The notes under the pieces were generated by a model, which did not search any database, was not told the origin of the DNA, and was given only the letters and a program-made list of their open reading frames with translations. DNA of 64,000 bases, taken from Anaeroplasmataceae bacterium. Lineage in GTDB: Bacteria > Bacillota_I > Bacilli_A > Acholeplasmatales > Anaeroplasmataceae. Every line of letters begins with the position of its first letter. Position 1 is the stretch's first letter. Shown here in pieces: positions 5,791-14,031 of the stretch. The stretch spans positions 1-64,000 of the forward strand of contig JAIEEQ010000012.1 in assembly GCA_029067355.1 (NCBI GenBank), read 5' to 3'. Position numbers and translations under genes: made by a program.

Positions 5791-8478
5791 CTACTCCGTT
5801 CTTAAGGCTACCACTGGATCCTTCTTAGCAGCAGATCTAGCTGGGATAACACCAGAAATTACAGTAAGTAGAATACTTACCAAAATCATAACGCCTGCCT
5901 GCCAAATTGGTAAAGAGGCAATTGGAGTAACTCCAGTTAAGTTTTCCACAATTATATTTAGAATCAAGGAAATGAAATAGGTGACAAGAATACCAAATGT
6001 ACCTGAAATTAATCCAATAATAAAGGTTTCAGCATTAAATAGGTGAGTGACATCCTTCTTTCTTCCACCTAAGGAACGAATCACACCAATTTCCTTTACA
6101 CGCTCTACAACAGAAACATAGGTGATAATTGCAATCATAAAGCAGGAAACTACCAAGGATAATGCTGTAAAGGCAATTAAAGCTGTGGTAACCAAGCTAA
6201 TTAAGCTATTAATCATATCTATCATTACTGCAATATTATCTGTATAGGTTATCTTTTCACGCTCTAGTGAAGTAAGTGTTACGCTTTCTCCCTTACTATT
6301 ATGAAATGTAAGAGTTTCATCTGAATTCCAAGCATCAAGGTGCTTAGTTACTCCATCCTTCAAATCAAAATTAATTGGATAAATAGAAATATCATTTGCA
6401 ACATCCATTCCGCCAAGCTGTCTTAAAGATAATGTTGTGTACATCGCTGTATTCTGAGTTGCCCCTGATCCTTCCCCCATCATTGTTCCTAAAAGCTCTG
6501 ACATAGCATTGGTCGTTCCAACGTAGCCTGTGGCTGGCTTTATAGAACCATCTGGTGCTTGAAATTCATAGGAATAGGTGATGAACTGTAAGTTTGTTTG
6601 ATCATATGCTCCAAAATAAGGAAGCTTATGTTCAAGTAAATATTTTACAACCTCAGAGGTTAATCCCTCTTTTATAAAGTTCTTTGTAAAGACTTCAGTA
6701 TAAAAAAAGCCACTTGTCATGCAGCCATAGGATATTGTATCCTTTGGTCTTAAAATTGCTTTTACTGTAAGCTCCTTTGCCCCACTTGTTTCCATAATAT
6801 GTTCATAGGTAAATGGAGAATACATAGAGGTGAAAGGGTTTGTATTTTTTTGATATATTTGATCATTTGGATAATAATAAAATTTCTTTCCAACTAGCTC
6901 ACTATAATCAAAACGATTCTTATCAATCTCTGGATTATAGTTTGGGTCATTTAAGTGACGATACATCGTATTAATAAATTGCTCTTGAGAAAAATACCCA
7001 AGCTGAGCTAATAATAAATCTGTTAATTCCTGATCCTTATTAACAACAATCATAATCTCATTATCCTTAGTAGCAATATCTTCTCCATAAAGCATATCGT
7101 ACTGACTTAAAATATAGTCTTTATCATTTGGAGCCTGCTGAAAAACATTTGTTAATCCTGTAACATAGCTTGCGTACTGAGAATAATCCGTTTCCTTTAG
7201 CACAGAGGTATAGGTGGATTTAATAGCTGATAAGGACATATTTTTCGTTTCCTGATCCTTTTCATTGACCTTAAAGGAGGTATAAATATTATTTGTAACA
7301 TCAATTCCATAGTCTAAGGTAATTGCAGCAGCATATCCATCCTCAATACTAAACACATAATCAATATAATCTTGTGTAATATTATTGCTGATTTGCATTT
7401 TATCCATTTGTTGTCCTTGAGCAATTAATCGCTTTAAAACAGAATTGACATTAATCTTCCCATCAATAATTTCTAAAGAATCAAGCTTTTGTCCCATTCC
7501 CATACCACTCATCATAGCTGACAAATCATAAGCTGTTTCAGAAATTTGAACTGGATTTCCTGAAAGCATATCATCCTGCATAGAGGTAATATATCCTTGT
7601 ACACCACTAGAAACCGCCAACACACTAGATACTCCAATAATACCAATAGACCCTGCAACACAGATTAATGCAGTTCTTGCTTTCTTTGTGAAAAGATTTC
7701 TCAAGGATAACTTAAAAGCCGTCCAAAAGGACATTTTTGCTTTTTCCTTCTTTGTAGAATCCGTTTCTGTAATCTTGTATTCAGCTTGCTCTTCTAAAAG
7801 TGTATAAGGATTAGAATCAGATATCAGCTCACCATCTAATAATCGAACAATACGTGAAGAATACTGCTTTGCCAAATCTGGATTATGTGTAACCATAATA
7901 ACCAATTTTTCCTTAGATATCTCTTTTATTAATTCCATAATCTGAATAGAGGTCTGTGTATCTAAAGCTCCGGTTGGCTCATCAGCAAGCAAAATTTCTG
8001 GTTCATTCACTAAAGCTCTTGCAATAGCAACTCTTTGACATTGTCCCCCTGAAAGTTGATTTGGATGCTTATCATATTGCCCCTCTAAGCCAACCCGATC
8101 AATTGCCTTCTTAGCACGAAGGATACGCTCCTCCTTTGATAAGCCTGCAATTGTCAAAGCAAGTTCAACATTTCCTAATATTGTCTGATGAGGAATAAGA
8201 TTATAGCTTTGAAAAATAAAGCCTATTCTATGGTTTCTATAAACATCCCAATCCTTATCCTTAAAATCTTTTGTACTTCTTCCATTAATAAAAAGATCAC
8301 CAGAACTATATTTATCTAATCCGCCGATTATATTTAGCATCGTGGTTTTTCCACAACCAGATGGGCCTAAAATAGAAACAAATTCATTTGCTCTAAAAGC
8401 CAGATTTATACCCTTTAAGGCATGCACATAAGTATCTGCAACCTTATAATCCTTTACTATGTTTTCTAAACGCAACAT
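5791..8478 (-). CDS. MacB-like ABC transporter, ATPase fused to FtsX-type permease
   Basis: The protein has 895 aa. The N-terminal ATPase (1-230) has Walker A GPSGCGKT (38-45), the Q-loop at IFQS, signature LSGGQ (141-145) and Walker B ILLADEP (161-167), of the LolD/MacB class. A transmembrane helix near 265-287 is followed by about 460 residues of extracytoplasmic domain. Three C-terminal helices then form an FtsX core, including EIGVIRSLGGRKKDV. This four-helix topology is typical of MacB-like mechanotransmission transporters, which export or remove peptides and antibiotics rather than pumping through a channel. MacB is about 650 aa, so the external domain is enlarged. GAAGGAG precedes the ATG. 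It is first in the five-gene operon. Confidence 0.93.
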   Translation of the reverse strand: MLRLENIVKDYKVADTYVHALKGINLAFRANEFVSILGPSGCGKTTMLNIIGGLDKYSSGDLFINGRSTKDFKDKDWDVYRNHRIGFIFQSYNLIPHQTILGNVELALTIAGLSKEERILRAKKAIDRVGLEGQYDKHPNQLSGGQCQRVAIARALVNEPEILLADEPTGALDTQTSIQIMELIKEISKEKLVIMVTHNPDLAKQYSSRIVRLLDGELISDSNPYTLLEEQAEYKITETDSTKKEKAKMSFWTAFKLSLRNLFTKKARTALICVAGSIGIIGVSSVLAVSSGVQGYITSMQDDMLSGNPVQISETAYDLSAMMSGMGMGQKLDSLEIIDGKINVNSVLKRLIAQGQQMDKMQISNNITQDYIDYVFSIEDGYAAAITLDYGIDVTNNIYTSFKVNEKDQETKNMSLSAIKSTYTSVLKETDYSQYASYVTGLTNVFQQAPNDKDYILSQYDMLYGEDIATKDNEIMIVVNKDQELTDLLLAQLGYFSQEQFINTMYRHLNDPNYNPEIDKNRFDYSELVGKKFYYYPNDQIYQKNTNPFTSMYSPFTYEHIMETSGAKELTVKAILRPKDTISYGCMTSGFFYTEVFTKNFIKEGLTSEVVKYLLEHKLPYFGAYDQTNLQFITYSYEFQAPDGSIKPATGYVGTTNAMSELLGTMMGEGSGATQNTAMYTTLSLRQLGGMDVANDISIYPINFDLKDGVTKHLDAWNSDETLTFHNSKGESVTLTSLEREKITYTDNIAVMIDMINSLISLVTTALIAFTALSLVVSCFMIAIITYVSVVERVKEIGVIRSLGGRKKDVTHLFNAETFIIGLISGTFGILVTYFISLILNIIVENLTGVTPIASLPIWQAGVMILVSILLTVISGVIPARSAAKKDPVVALRTE

Positions 8479-8519
8479 ACGACCACTCCTTCTTTGGTTG
8501 ATTTTTTTCTACCATCCAT

Positions 8520-8548
8520 ATTATACACTACAATATATATTCAATAAA
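8520..8548 (-). promoter_or_regulatory. Probable promoter of the ABC-arsR-DUF5662-PHP-engB operon
   Basis: The minus strand has TTTATT, a 17-base spacer (ending AGTG) and TATAAT, about 40 bases before the transporter ATG. The -35 box is only partly consensus, so a regulated promoter is plausible. Confidence 0.6.
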
Positions 8549-8581
8549 GAAAAAAAAGAGGTATGAAAAACGTTTTCACAC
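8549..8581 (-). terminator. Intrinsic terminator of the 207-aa membrane protein gene
   Basis: On the minus strand GTGTGAAAA pairs with TTTTCATAC around a CGT loop (one G-U pair). CTCTTTTTTTTC follows. It begins four bases past the stop codon. Confidence 0.82.
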
Positions 8582-8584
8582 ACT

Positions 8585-9208
8585 CTAAATAAAATGACCA
8601 AAAAATTTAGCTAATAGTGGAACAAGAAGTCCGCCAAAAACAAAATATAATGCTGTATATAAAACATCGTTAGGATTAGGAATTGTATTTTGGCAAATCA
8701 GTAAAATGAAAATACCTAGCCCACCAACCAAGGAGGTAACCCCAATGCATCGCCATGTAAAAAAGTTAATATTGTAATCCCAAATAAAGCTATCTGTGTA
8801 TTTATCTCTAGTCAAGGTTAAATAGTACTCTATTAAGAGATTGTATAAATCTCTTTTTTTTGCCTTTTCAGGATTTTTTCTCATATATGCGGGAGAAAAA
8901 TAGATTCCCATAAGAGCCTTACTCACAATATCTACATCTTGTTCTCTACCCTCTATATAATCTAATAACACAAAAAGATTTTCTAATTTCTCATTACTTC
9001 TATCTAAGCTTGATATTTTCTTTGAAAAGATTTCTCTTCTCTTTCGATTAATCAAATATAAAGAAATATACAACCATACAATCAAGGTGACTAACCAGAA
9101 AATAAAGGTTATGGCAGAAAAAAGAAAGGAGGGCATTATAATATCTACAATCAATAGCACAAAAGCTGTAATTGAGCATATTATAGCAATAATGATTGCA
9201 ATCATCAT
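8585..9208 (-). CDS. Hypothetical four-helix membrane protein
   Basis: The protein has 207 aa. Two N-terminal hydrophobic segments (about 3-25 and 29-52) are followed by a basic, mostly helical cytosolic middle (RKRREIFSKK, then an acidic-basic stretch to about 145) and two more C-terminal membrane segments (about 152-171 and 183-204). The start is supported by AAAGGAGTGATGTCTT and by a promoter upstream. It has its own promoter and terminator, so it is monocistronic. No family is recognised. Confidence 0.8.
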   Translation of the reverse strand: MMIAIIIAIICSITAFVLLIVDIIMPSFLFSAITFIFWLVTLIVWLYISLYLINRKRREIFSKKISSLDRSNEKLENLFVLLDYIEGREQDVDIVSKALMGIYFSPAYMRKNPEKAKKRDLYNLLIEYYLTLTRDKYTDSFIWDYNINFFTWRCIGVTSLVGGLGIFILLICQNTIPNPNDVLYTALYFVFGGLLVPLLAKFFGHFI

Positions 9209-9238
9209 AAGACATCACTCCTTTCAAAACTTATATAT

Positions 9239-9267
9239 ATTGTATTCTATTTCTACTCTTCTTTCAA
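9239..9267 (-). promoter_or_regulatory. Promoter of the 207-aa membrane protein gene
   Basis: The minus strand has TTGAAA, a 17-base spacer and TACAAT, about 31 bases upstream of the ATG. Confidence 0.75.
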
Positions 9268-9274
9268 GGATTAA

Positions 9275-9421
9275 ATGAATAAAACTTTTAAAAATCATAT
9301 CATTTATCATAAACTGAATTTTCGTGTTACTATTGAGCTTTATAAGAGAAATGAAATTGCTGTTTTGAAAAGATTTAATCATAAAGACACTAAAAACAAA
9401 TGCAAAATCCTTAGCACATAA
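9275..9421 (+). CDS. Possible 48-aa ORF on the plus strand (doubtful)
   Basis: ATG at 9275 opens a 48-codon frame ending in TAA. The product is basic and contains FRVTIELYKRNEIAVLKRF. AAGGATTAA precedes the ATG. It starts just past, and divergently from, the promoter of the 207-aa gene. Its amino-acid mix looks plausible for a real peptide or a gene remnant, but there is no other support. It is too short for the ORF track. Confidence 0.22.
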   Translation: MNKTFKNHIIYHKLNFRVTIELYKRNEIAVLKRFNHKDTKNKCKILST

Positions 9422-9439
9422 AGATATTTTATATTGAAT

Positions 9440-9640
9440 GAAATATTATCATTTCATTTTACTAAATAGCTTCCTGACTTTATCTCATTAAAAAGACGTT
9501 ACTCTTTATTTTAAAACATTCTCTTATCATCTACATTTAATTTATGAACCTTATCAACTACCACTGTAAGCTGTTTAAATTCCTAAGCTCATTAGCCATT
9601 ATTGTATAGCCTTTCTATAAAAATGTTTTAACTATTTCTA
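9440..9640 (-). pseudogene. Coding debris, identity unknown
   Basis: Three short coding-like fragments lie in different minus-strand frames: IVKTFL and MANELRNLNSLQ in one frame, VVDKVHKLNVDDKRMF in a second (9511 is its stop), and RLFNEIKSGSYLVK in a third frame or after a further shift. Their order and charge pattern suggest a single small gene broken by frameshifts. No family could be named. Apart from this and the doubtful plus-strand ORF, the 9,270-9,640 stretch shows nothing. Confidence 0.3.
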
Positions 9641-9641
9641 A

Positions 9642-9671
9642 TAAAAAAAAACAATGTCAAATGACATTGTT
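9642..9671 (-). terminator. Intrinsic terminator after tRNA-Arg
   Basis: On the minus strand AACAATGTCA and TGACATTGTT form a perfect 10-bp stem with a two-base centre. A run of nine T follows. It begins about 11 bases after the CCA end of the tRNA and ends the acetyltransferase-tRNA transcript. Confidence 0.92.
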
Positions 9672-9681
9672 AGATTTTCAC

Positions 9682-9758
9682 TGGCGTCCCTAAATGGATT
9701 CGAACCATCGGCTGATCACTTCGGAGGCGATTCCTCTATCCAACTGAGGTATAGGGAC
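9682..9758 (-). tRNA. tRNA-Arg (anticodon CCG)
   Basis: The cloverleaf can be drawn by hand on the minus strand. The acceptor is GTCCCTA/TAGGGAC, the D stem CCTC/GAGG, the anticodon stem ATCGC/GTGAT with loop CTCCGAA giving anticodon CCG, and the T arm GATGG-TTCGAAT-CCATT. The discriminator is G and CCA is encoded. It reads CGG arginine codons. It begins one base after the stop codon of the acetyltransferase gene and shares its terminator. Confidence 0.95.
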
Positions 9759-9759
9759 A

Positions 9760-10029
9760 TTATTTTAAAATATCCTCATATTCCTTGTGCTTAGCAAACC
9801 ACTCAACTGCATAGGAGCATCTTGGGATAACCTTGAGCTTACTCCTTCGGATAAACTCACAAGTTTCCTTCAGTAAGCTTCCTGCAAGATTTCTTCCTCG
9901 GTAAGCTTCATTAACATAGGTATGATTAATACAGACAGTTGCTTTATCTATGAATGGGAAAGTAATATAAGCTATCTCCTTATCTTCATCAATATATGAA
10001 AATCTGCTATTTTCCTGTTTGAGTTCCAT
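9760..10029 (-). CDS. Small GNAT-fold acetyltransferase (YjdJ/NATD1-like)
   Basis: The track ORF uses the TTG at 10032. I prefer the ATG at 10029, which is correctly spaced after AGGAGGAG, giving 89 aa. The sequence INHTYVNEAYRGRNLAGSLL contains the acetyl-CoA-binding R-G-R/N-L-A-G core, and the ending PRCSYAVEWFAKHKEYEDIL matches the compact Acetyltransf_CG type (YjdJ/NATD1-like). Members are about 90-100 aa and lack the N-terminal part of classical GNATs; substrates are unknown. The stop codon lies one base from a tRNA-Arg gene, so the mRNA probably carries the tRNA in its 3' end. Confidence 0.85.
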   Translation of the reverse strand: MELKQENSRFSYIDEDKEIAYITFPFIDKATVCINHTYVNEAYRGRNLAGSLLKETCEFIRRSKLKVIPRCSYAVEWFAKHKEYEDILK

Positions 10030-10095
10030 CAATTTCTCCTCCTAAGGAAGAGTATATGCAGTTGCTTTAGGAAATATGAAAATTTTTCATTTATT

Positions 10096-10124
10096 ATTAT
10101 ACAATTTTTTTTAAACAAAATAAA
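10096..10124 (-). promoter_or_regulatory. Probable promoter of the acetyltransferase/tRNA-Arg unit
   Basis: The minus strand has TTTATT, a 17-base spacer ending TTG, and TATAAT. It lies about 65 bases before the ATG and just past the terminator of the lipoprotein operon. Confidence 0.6.
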
Positions 10125-10127
10125 GAA

Positions 10128-10162
10128 GAAAATGAAAAGTGCTACAAATCTTTTGTAGCACT
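10128..10162 (-). terminator. Terminator at the end of the surface-protein operon
   Basis: The minus strand shows AGTGCTACAAA and TTTGTAGCACT (about 10-11 bp) around a short loop, followed by TTTCATTTTC. It begins 11 bases after the stop of the last lipoprotein gene. Confidence 0.82.
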
Positions 10163-10172
10163 AATGTATTTC

Positions 10173-11282
10173 TTAATCATAGCAATACTCCATAGAATAA
10201 AGGAGTAAAGTTCCATAGTTTGCTGCCACCTCATAGCTACCCGCTTCAAGCTGAATATATAAAAGTGAAGCTAATTCATTTACATTTCCAATCGCATATT
10301 GGTGCTTTGTCTTATCTAAAACATTTGTAAAAACAATACCTCGACCATTAATTCCACCAACAACCATTAATAAATCAGTCTTTTGAGTCAGAGTAAGACG
10401 AATATCCTGCTGATCAGAAACTTCTAAAGCTGTGGTATAGGTAGTTCCTTTATAGGTTTGGGCAATGCTATCTCCATTTATATCCTTTGTACGGAAAATT
10501 GTTTTTTGTAGTTCTAAACTGCTTAATGAATCTGCAAATACACTATGACTCTCTGTATAGGCAAAGGTTCCAGCTGATGTAAAGGTTAGATTCTCTGTTA
10601 ATGCGTATTGAGTAACATTTAAGACATTTGAATTAGAATAATGATCTGAATAAACTGCTATTTGATAGGATTTTTCTATGCTTTCTACCTTAACAAGAAC
10701 ATCATAAATATCTGATACACTAAATGGTGTATTTTTAGATATTTTTTGATGATTCTTATTTCCTATCTCAATGTCGTATTCCTCTACTATCTTATGACTT
10801 CCACTTTTATAAACCCCAGATACAATAAGACCTTCTGTGGAGAGTGTTTCTCCTACCTGATATACAAGACGAACAGCTCCTAAAGATAAGACAATATCTG
10901 TAAGAACATTATCTATCACACTCACAATATAGCTTTCTTTAAATGTCTGGTAAGTAACCTCAACAGTTACATCTCCTTTTTTGGTTAAATCAACCTCTGA
11001 AAATTGAGCATGAACAGTTACATCCCTTGTCGTATCATTTGAATATGAGGCAACAACATATACTCCAGTATGATTGTAAACCGCATTTTCAGAAAACTCC
11101 TGTAATGCTGTAACCTTTTCAACCTTGTTCCCCTCTTCATCAAGAAGTGATATTCCTGTAACAACGATCTCTGGCTTAGGCTGAGGTGTTGGCTTTACTG
11201 GATCATCTTCCTTCTCAAAAAAGGAACATGAAGCCAATAATAAAGTTATAAAGAAGCAAAATCCTAAAGCAATTTTCTTCAT
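10173..11282 (-). CDS. Lipoprotein with two bacterial Ig-like domains and a C-terminal beta domain
   Basis: The protein has 369 aa. Residues 1-19 are a lipoprotein signal with lipobox LASC, so it should be anchored at Cys19 outside the membrane. Two Ig-like domains follow (about 40-125 and 127-210; motifs SEVDLTKKGDVTVEVTY and YQVGETLSTEGLIVSGVY), resembling bacterial Ig-like group 3 (Big_3) repeats. The last ~150 residues form a beta-rich domain shared with the neighbouring 460-aa lipoprotein (HQYAIGNVNELASLLYIQL). It could bind carbohydrate, but no family is recognised. AAGGAGAGTG precedes the ATG, 17 bases after the 460-aa gene. It is the last gene of the operon. Confidence 0.85.
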   Translation of the reverse strand: MKKIALGFCFFITLLLASCSFFEKEDDPVKPTPQPKPEIVVTGISLLDEEGNKVEKVTALQEFSENAVYNHTGVYVVASYSNDTTRDVTVHAQFSEVDLTKKGDVTVEVTYQTFKESYIVSVIDNVLTDIVLSLGAVRLVYQVGETLSTEGLIVSGVYKSGSHKIVEEYDIEIGNKNHQKISKNTPFSVSDIYDVLVKVESIEKSYQIAVYSDHYSNSNVLNVTQYALTENLTFTSAGTFAYTESHSVFADSLSSLELQKTIFRTKDINGDSIAQTYKGTTYTTALEVSDQQDIRLTLTQKTDLLMVVGGINGRGIVFTNVLDKTKHQYAIGNVNELASLLYIQLEAGSYEVAANYGTLLLYSMEYCYD

Positions 11283-11299
11283 AATATCACTCTCCTTTT

Positions 11300-12682
11300 C
11301 TATCCATTCTTTGATGTATTTTGAACAATTATGCCATAAGAAGCATGATGGTTTCTATAAGTAATAGTAACTAAGTATTCTCCCGTTTTTGTAAATGGAT
11401 CATTTGCTTCCTTTACAATACCATCCTGACTGACTTCATAAGTCCAATCCGTAGGACGTAAAGACTCTGTTCCACCTGTTGTAAGATTTGCAATTACAAT
11501 TAAATTACTGTAATTAAAATACTCTCCCAGCTCATAAATTAATTTTGCATAGGTTGTATCTACTCTTATTCCTGTTATATTTGAGGAGGGTTCTCCTTCT
11601 ACATAATTAAATTCAATTTGATAAATCAAAACTGAATCAGAAATGGATTGAAGAGTGTAGCTTCCTGCATCCAACCGAATCCAAAGAACAGACATTGTTT
11701 CCTCTAAATTACCTATCGCATATTGGCTCCATGTTTCTCCTTCTGTTGTACTAAAAAGCAATTGCTCTTCCATACTCTTGCCAGCAAGAAGTACAAGGTC
11801 TGTTGTCTGATTTAAAACAAAGGTAAAATCCTGTTCTGTTGTAATTTCTAATGCCTTTGTATATAAACTACCATTATAGCTCAAGGATAACGGATTACCA
11901 TGCTCATTTTTAGAATGAATTTTCGCCTGATTCACTAAGATTTTTGATTGTGAGTCCTCAAACAAGGCCCCTTCTGGACTATATAGGCATTCTCCATTTT
12001 CATCATAAGATAGACTTTGTCCAAAGCCAGTTAAATTAAAGGTTGATTTTGAAGAGTATGATTTCGCTACAACTGCAATTTGATAGTTTGCAGAGGCTGT
12101 TCCTGCCTTTATACTTACATCATAAAGACCTGTTTTAGAAAACGGAAGGGCCTTTGAATAGCTAATATTGTTCATATCTGTAATCTTTACAGTATATTGA
12201 TTTAAGATTTCTTCTTTTCCACTTTTGTAGGTACCCTTGACAACCAAGCCATTTGTTTGATACAACTCTCCTATTTCAAATATTTTTTTTGCAGAGGAGG
12301 TAGAAAGTGTAATCCGTACAACTGGATTTTCTGTAACAACTAAAATATAGGTATCCTCATGATTCAAGTAGGAAACGGTTATTTCCTGTTCTCCAAGCAT
12401 CGTCAAATCCACCTCAGAGAATGTAGCAAAGGAGGTTACATCCTTTGTTGTCTTATCCTCATAATAGGCATACACATATACATCATTATGTAAATAGGAA
12501 GCCGGATTGGTTTCCTGATAGGCATATACCTTATCAATTTCCTGCTGGTACTGATCAGTAACAACAATTTTAGATATCTTTGTATCAGCTGGGGTTTCAG
12601 TTTCCTTAGGCTTACAGGAAAACATCAGTAAGCATAAACCAACGCAGCATAAGCATACTAGTTTTTTCATTTGTTTCATCAT
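11300..12682 (-). CDS. Paralogous lipoprotein with three Ig-like domains
   Basis: The protein has 460 aa. The signal ends in lipobox LMFSC (Cys near residue 23). Domain order is Ig-like 1 (about 38-130; SEVDLTMLGEQEITVSYLN), Ig-like 2 (about 130-208; FEIGELYQTNGLVVKGTY), the same beta domain as the 369-aa protein (about 210-365; SQYAIGNLEETMSVLWIRL), and a third Ig-like domain at the C-terminus (ELGEYFNYSNLIVIANL). The extra C-terminal Ig domain is the main difference from its paralogue. Its ATG overlaps the TGA of the LRR gene upstream. The track start has two consecutive ATGs; the second is slightly better spaced from GAGGAAG. Confidence 0.87.
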   Translation of the reverse strand: MMKQMKKLVCLCCVGLCLLMFSCKPKETETPADTKISKIVVTDQYQQEIDKVYAYQETNPASYLHNDVYVYAYYEDKTTKDVTSFATFSEVDLTMLGEQEITVSYLNHEDTYILVVTENPVVRITLSTSSAKKIFEIGELYQTNGLVVKGTYKSGKEEILNQYTVKITDMNNISYSKALPFSKTGLYDVSIKAGTASANYQIAVVAKSYSSKSTFNLTGFGQSLSYDENGECLYSPEGALFEDSQSKILVNQAKIHSKNEHGNPLSLSYNGSLYTKALEITTEQDFTFVLNQTTDLVLLAGKSMEEQLLFSTTEGETWSQYAIGNLEETMSVLWIRLDAGSYTLQSISDSVLIYQIEFNYVEGEPSSNITGIRVDTTYAKLIYELGEYFNYSNLIVIANLTTGGTESLRPTDWTYEVSQDGIVKEANDPFTKTGEYLVTITYRNHHASYGIIVQNTSKNG

Positions 12683-13917
12683 ACTTCCTCAGGTCCTTCT
12701 GGTGCTTCAGGAGATGTTGCTTCCTCAACAATTCCAAAATAGCAATCCTCTAATCCATCAATCAAAAGCCTACGATCCTCTTCAGACTCCCAAAAATTAA
12801 TGAAGGTATAATCATCTGCGTTTGTAAAATCATTTTCTTTATTATACACCCAATACCCCTTTGTTAGAAAAGATATGGTTAATCGATCACATTCTTGGAA
12901 AGCAAAGCGCCCAATTCTTGTCACAAATTTTCCTATGGAAAAACTCTCTAGGCTCTCACAGCCTGCAAACATATAGTCTGAAATCACTGTAATACTTGAA
13001 GGCAATGTAACCATCTTTAAGGAAGAGCATTCTTCAAATACTCCTTGTTCTAAAACAATGGAATCTAAAGGACGTTCCTCTGTTAAATCATTTTCATCAA
13101 ATAAAATTTCTTCTAATCCCAAACAACGATAGAATGCCTCTTGTTCAATCTTTTTACAGGAAAGAGGAATTCGTATAGAGGTTAAAGCATCACAACCAAA
13201 AAAGGCACGATTTCCAATAGTCTCTACCTTTGTTAAATCAATCATAGGCAAGCTTTCACAATTATAAAAGGCATAAGAATCTATCTTTACAGGAGATACA
13301 GTAAAGGTAATATCACTTAAGCTTTTACAATCCTTAAATAAGGATTCCTCAATGGTTGTAATTGCAGCTGGTATTGTAATATGGTTTAAAGCTGTACAGC
13401 CTAGGAAAGCACTCTCATCAATCATTGTTACAGAAGCTGGAATGCTAAAGGTCTTAAGCTTTTCACAATAAGTAAATGCCCCATAGCCAATCGTTACAAG
13501 CTCACTATCTTCAGGTACAATCACTTGTTCTAGACCAATACAATTATAAAATGCATCTAACCCAATTTCTGTAACACTTGCAGGAAGAGTAACTGAGGTT
13601 AAAGCTTGACAGGAAAGAAAAGCATTCTTTCCAATTTTCAATATTCCCTCATCAAGAACTAAAGAACCGCTTAACTCTCTACTGCAATCTACAATCGTAG
13701 TTCCATTGATTTCTATTAGATTTTGATCCACCAAATCTGTCCATGCTGTTGTAAGCTGATTTTCCTGATCATATAGTCCTGCTGAAAGAATGGTCTGGTT
13801 TGGCAGTTCAACAGGTTTATTCTTATGTAGACCATGCAAAGTAACTGGTATAATGATGCTTGCACAAATAAGAATAGATACTACTCCAAGTAAAATATAC
13901 AGTTTTTTTCTTCTCAT
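12679..13917 (-). CDS. Small membrane-anchored BspA-type leucine-rich-repeat protein
   Basis: The protein has 412 aa. A basic start (MRRKK) and one hydrophobic helix (about 6-28) with no clear cleavage site indicate an anchored, surface-exposed protein. Residues about 90-360 consist of roughly ten BspA/LRR_5 repeats of about 23 residues with the pattern I..AF..C..L..I.IP.S+..I. The C-terminal tail is acidic and Pro/Glu-rich. Unlike the two giants it has no MBG repeats and no dockerin. The start is supported by AAAGGGGTGATACC. A long hairpin region lies just upstream. BspA-type LRR proteins bind host or microbial surface molecules in other species; the ligand here is unknown. Confidence 0.9.
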   Translation of the reverse strand: MRRKKLYILLGVVSILICASIIIPVTLHGLHKNKPVELPNQTILSAGLYDQENQLTTAWTDLVDQNLIEINGTTIVDCSRELSGSLVLDEGILKIGKNAFLSCQALTSVTLPASVTEIGLDAFYNCIGLEQVIVPEDSELVTIGYGAFTYCEKLKTFSIPASVTMIDESAFLGCTALNHITIPAAITTIEESLFKDCKSLSDITFTVSPVKIDSYAFYNCESLPMIDLTKVETIGNRAFFGCDALTSIRIPLSCKKIEQEAFYRCLGLEEILFDENDLTEERPLDSIVLEQGVFEECSSLKMVTLPSSITVISDYMFAGCESLESFSIGKFVTRIGRFAFQECDRLTISFLTKGYWVYNKENDFTNADDYTFINFWESEEDRRLLIDGLEDCYFGIVEEATSPEAPEGPEEV

Positions 13918-13938
13918 GGTATCACCCCTTTTTAATCT

Positions 13939-14013
13939 TTAGGTTGTAAATAAAAGAACGTTTTTTCATTCTTTTACTTACAACCTAAGGACTATTCTTA
14001 GGCAGAATAGTCC
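13939..14013 (-). promoter_or_regulatory. Structured intergenic leader with competing hairpins
   Basis: On the minus strand a 10-bp hairpin (GGACTATTCT/AGAATAGTCC, bases 13989-14013) is followed by a long hairpin (13939-13988). In the long one TTAGGTTGTAAGTAAAAGAA pairs with TTCTTTTATTTACAACCTAA, 20 bp with one G-U, around a 10-base loop. An alternative CCTAAG/CTTAGG helix would compete with both. No T-tract follows, and the next element is the Shine-Dalgarno of the 412-aa LRR gene. It may be an mRNA processing or stability element, or a regulator of that gene. Confidence 0.65.
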
Positions 14014-14031
14014 AAAAAGTTTATTTTAGTA

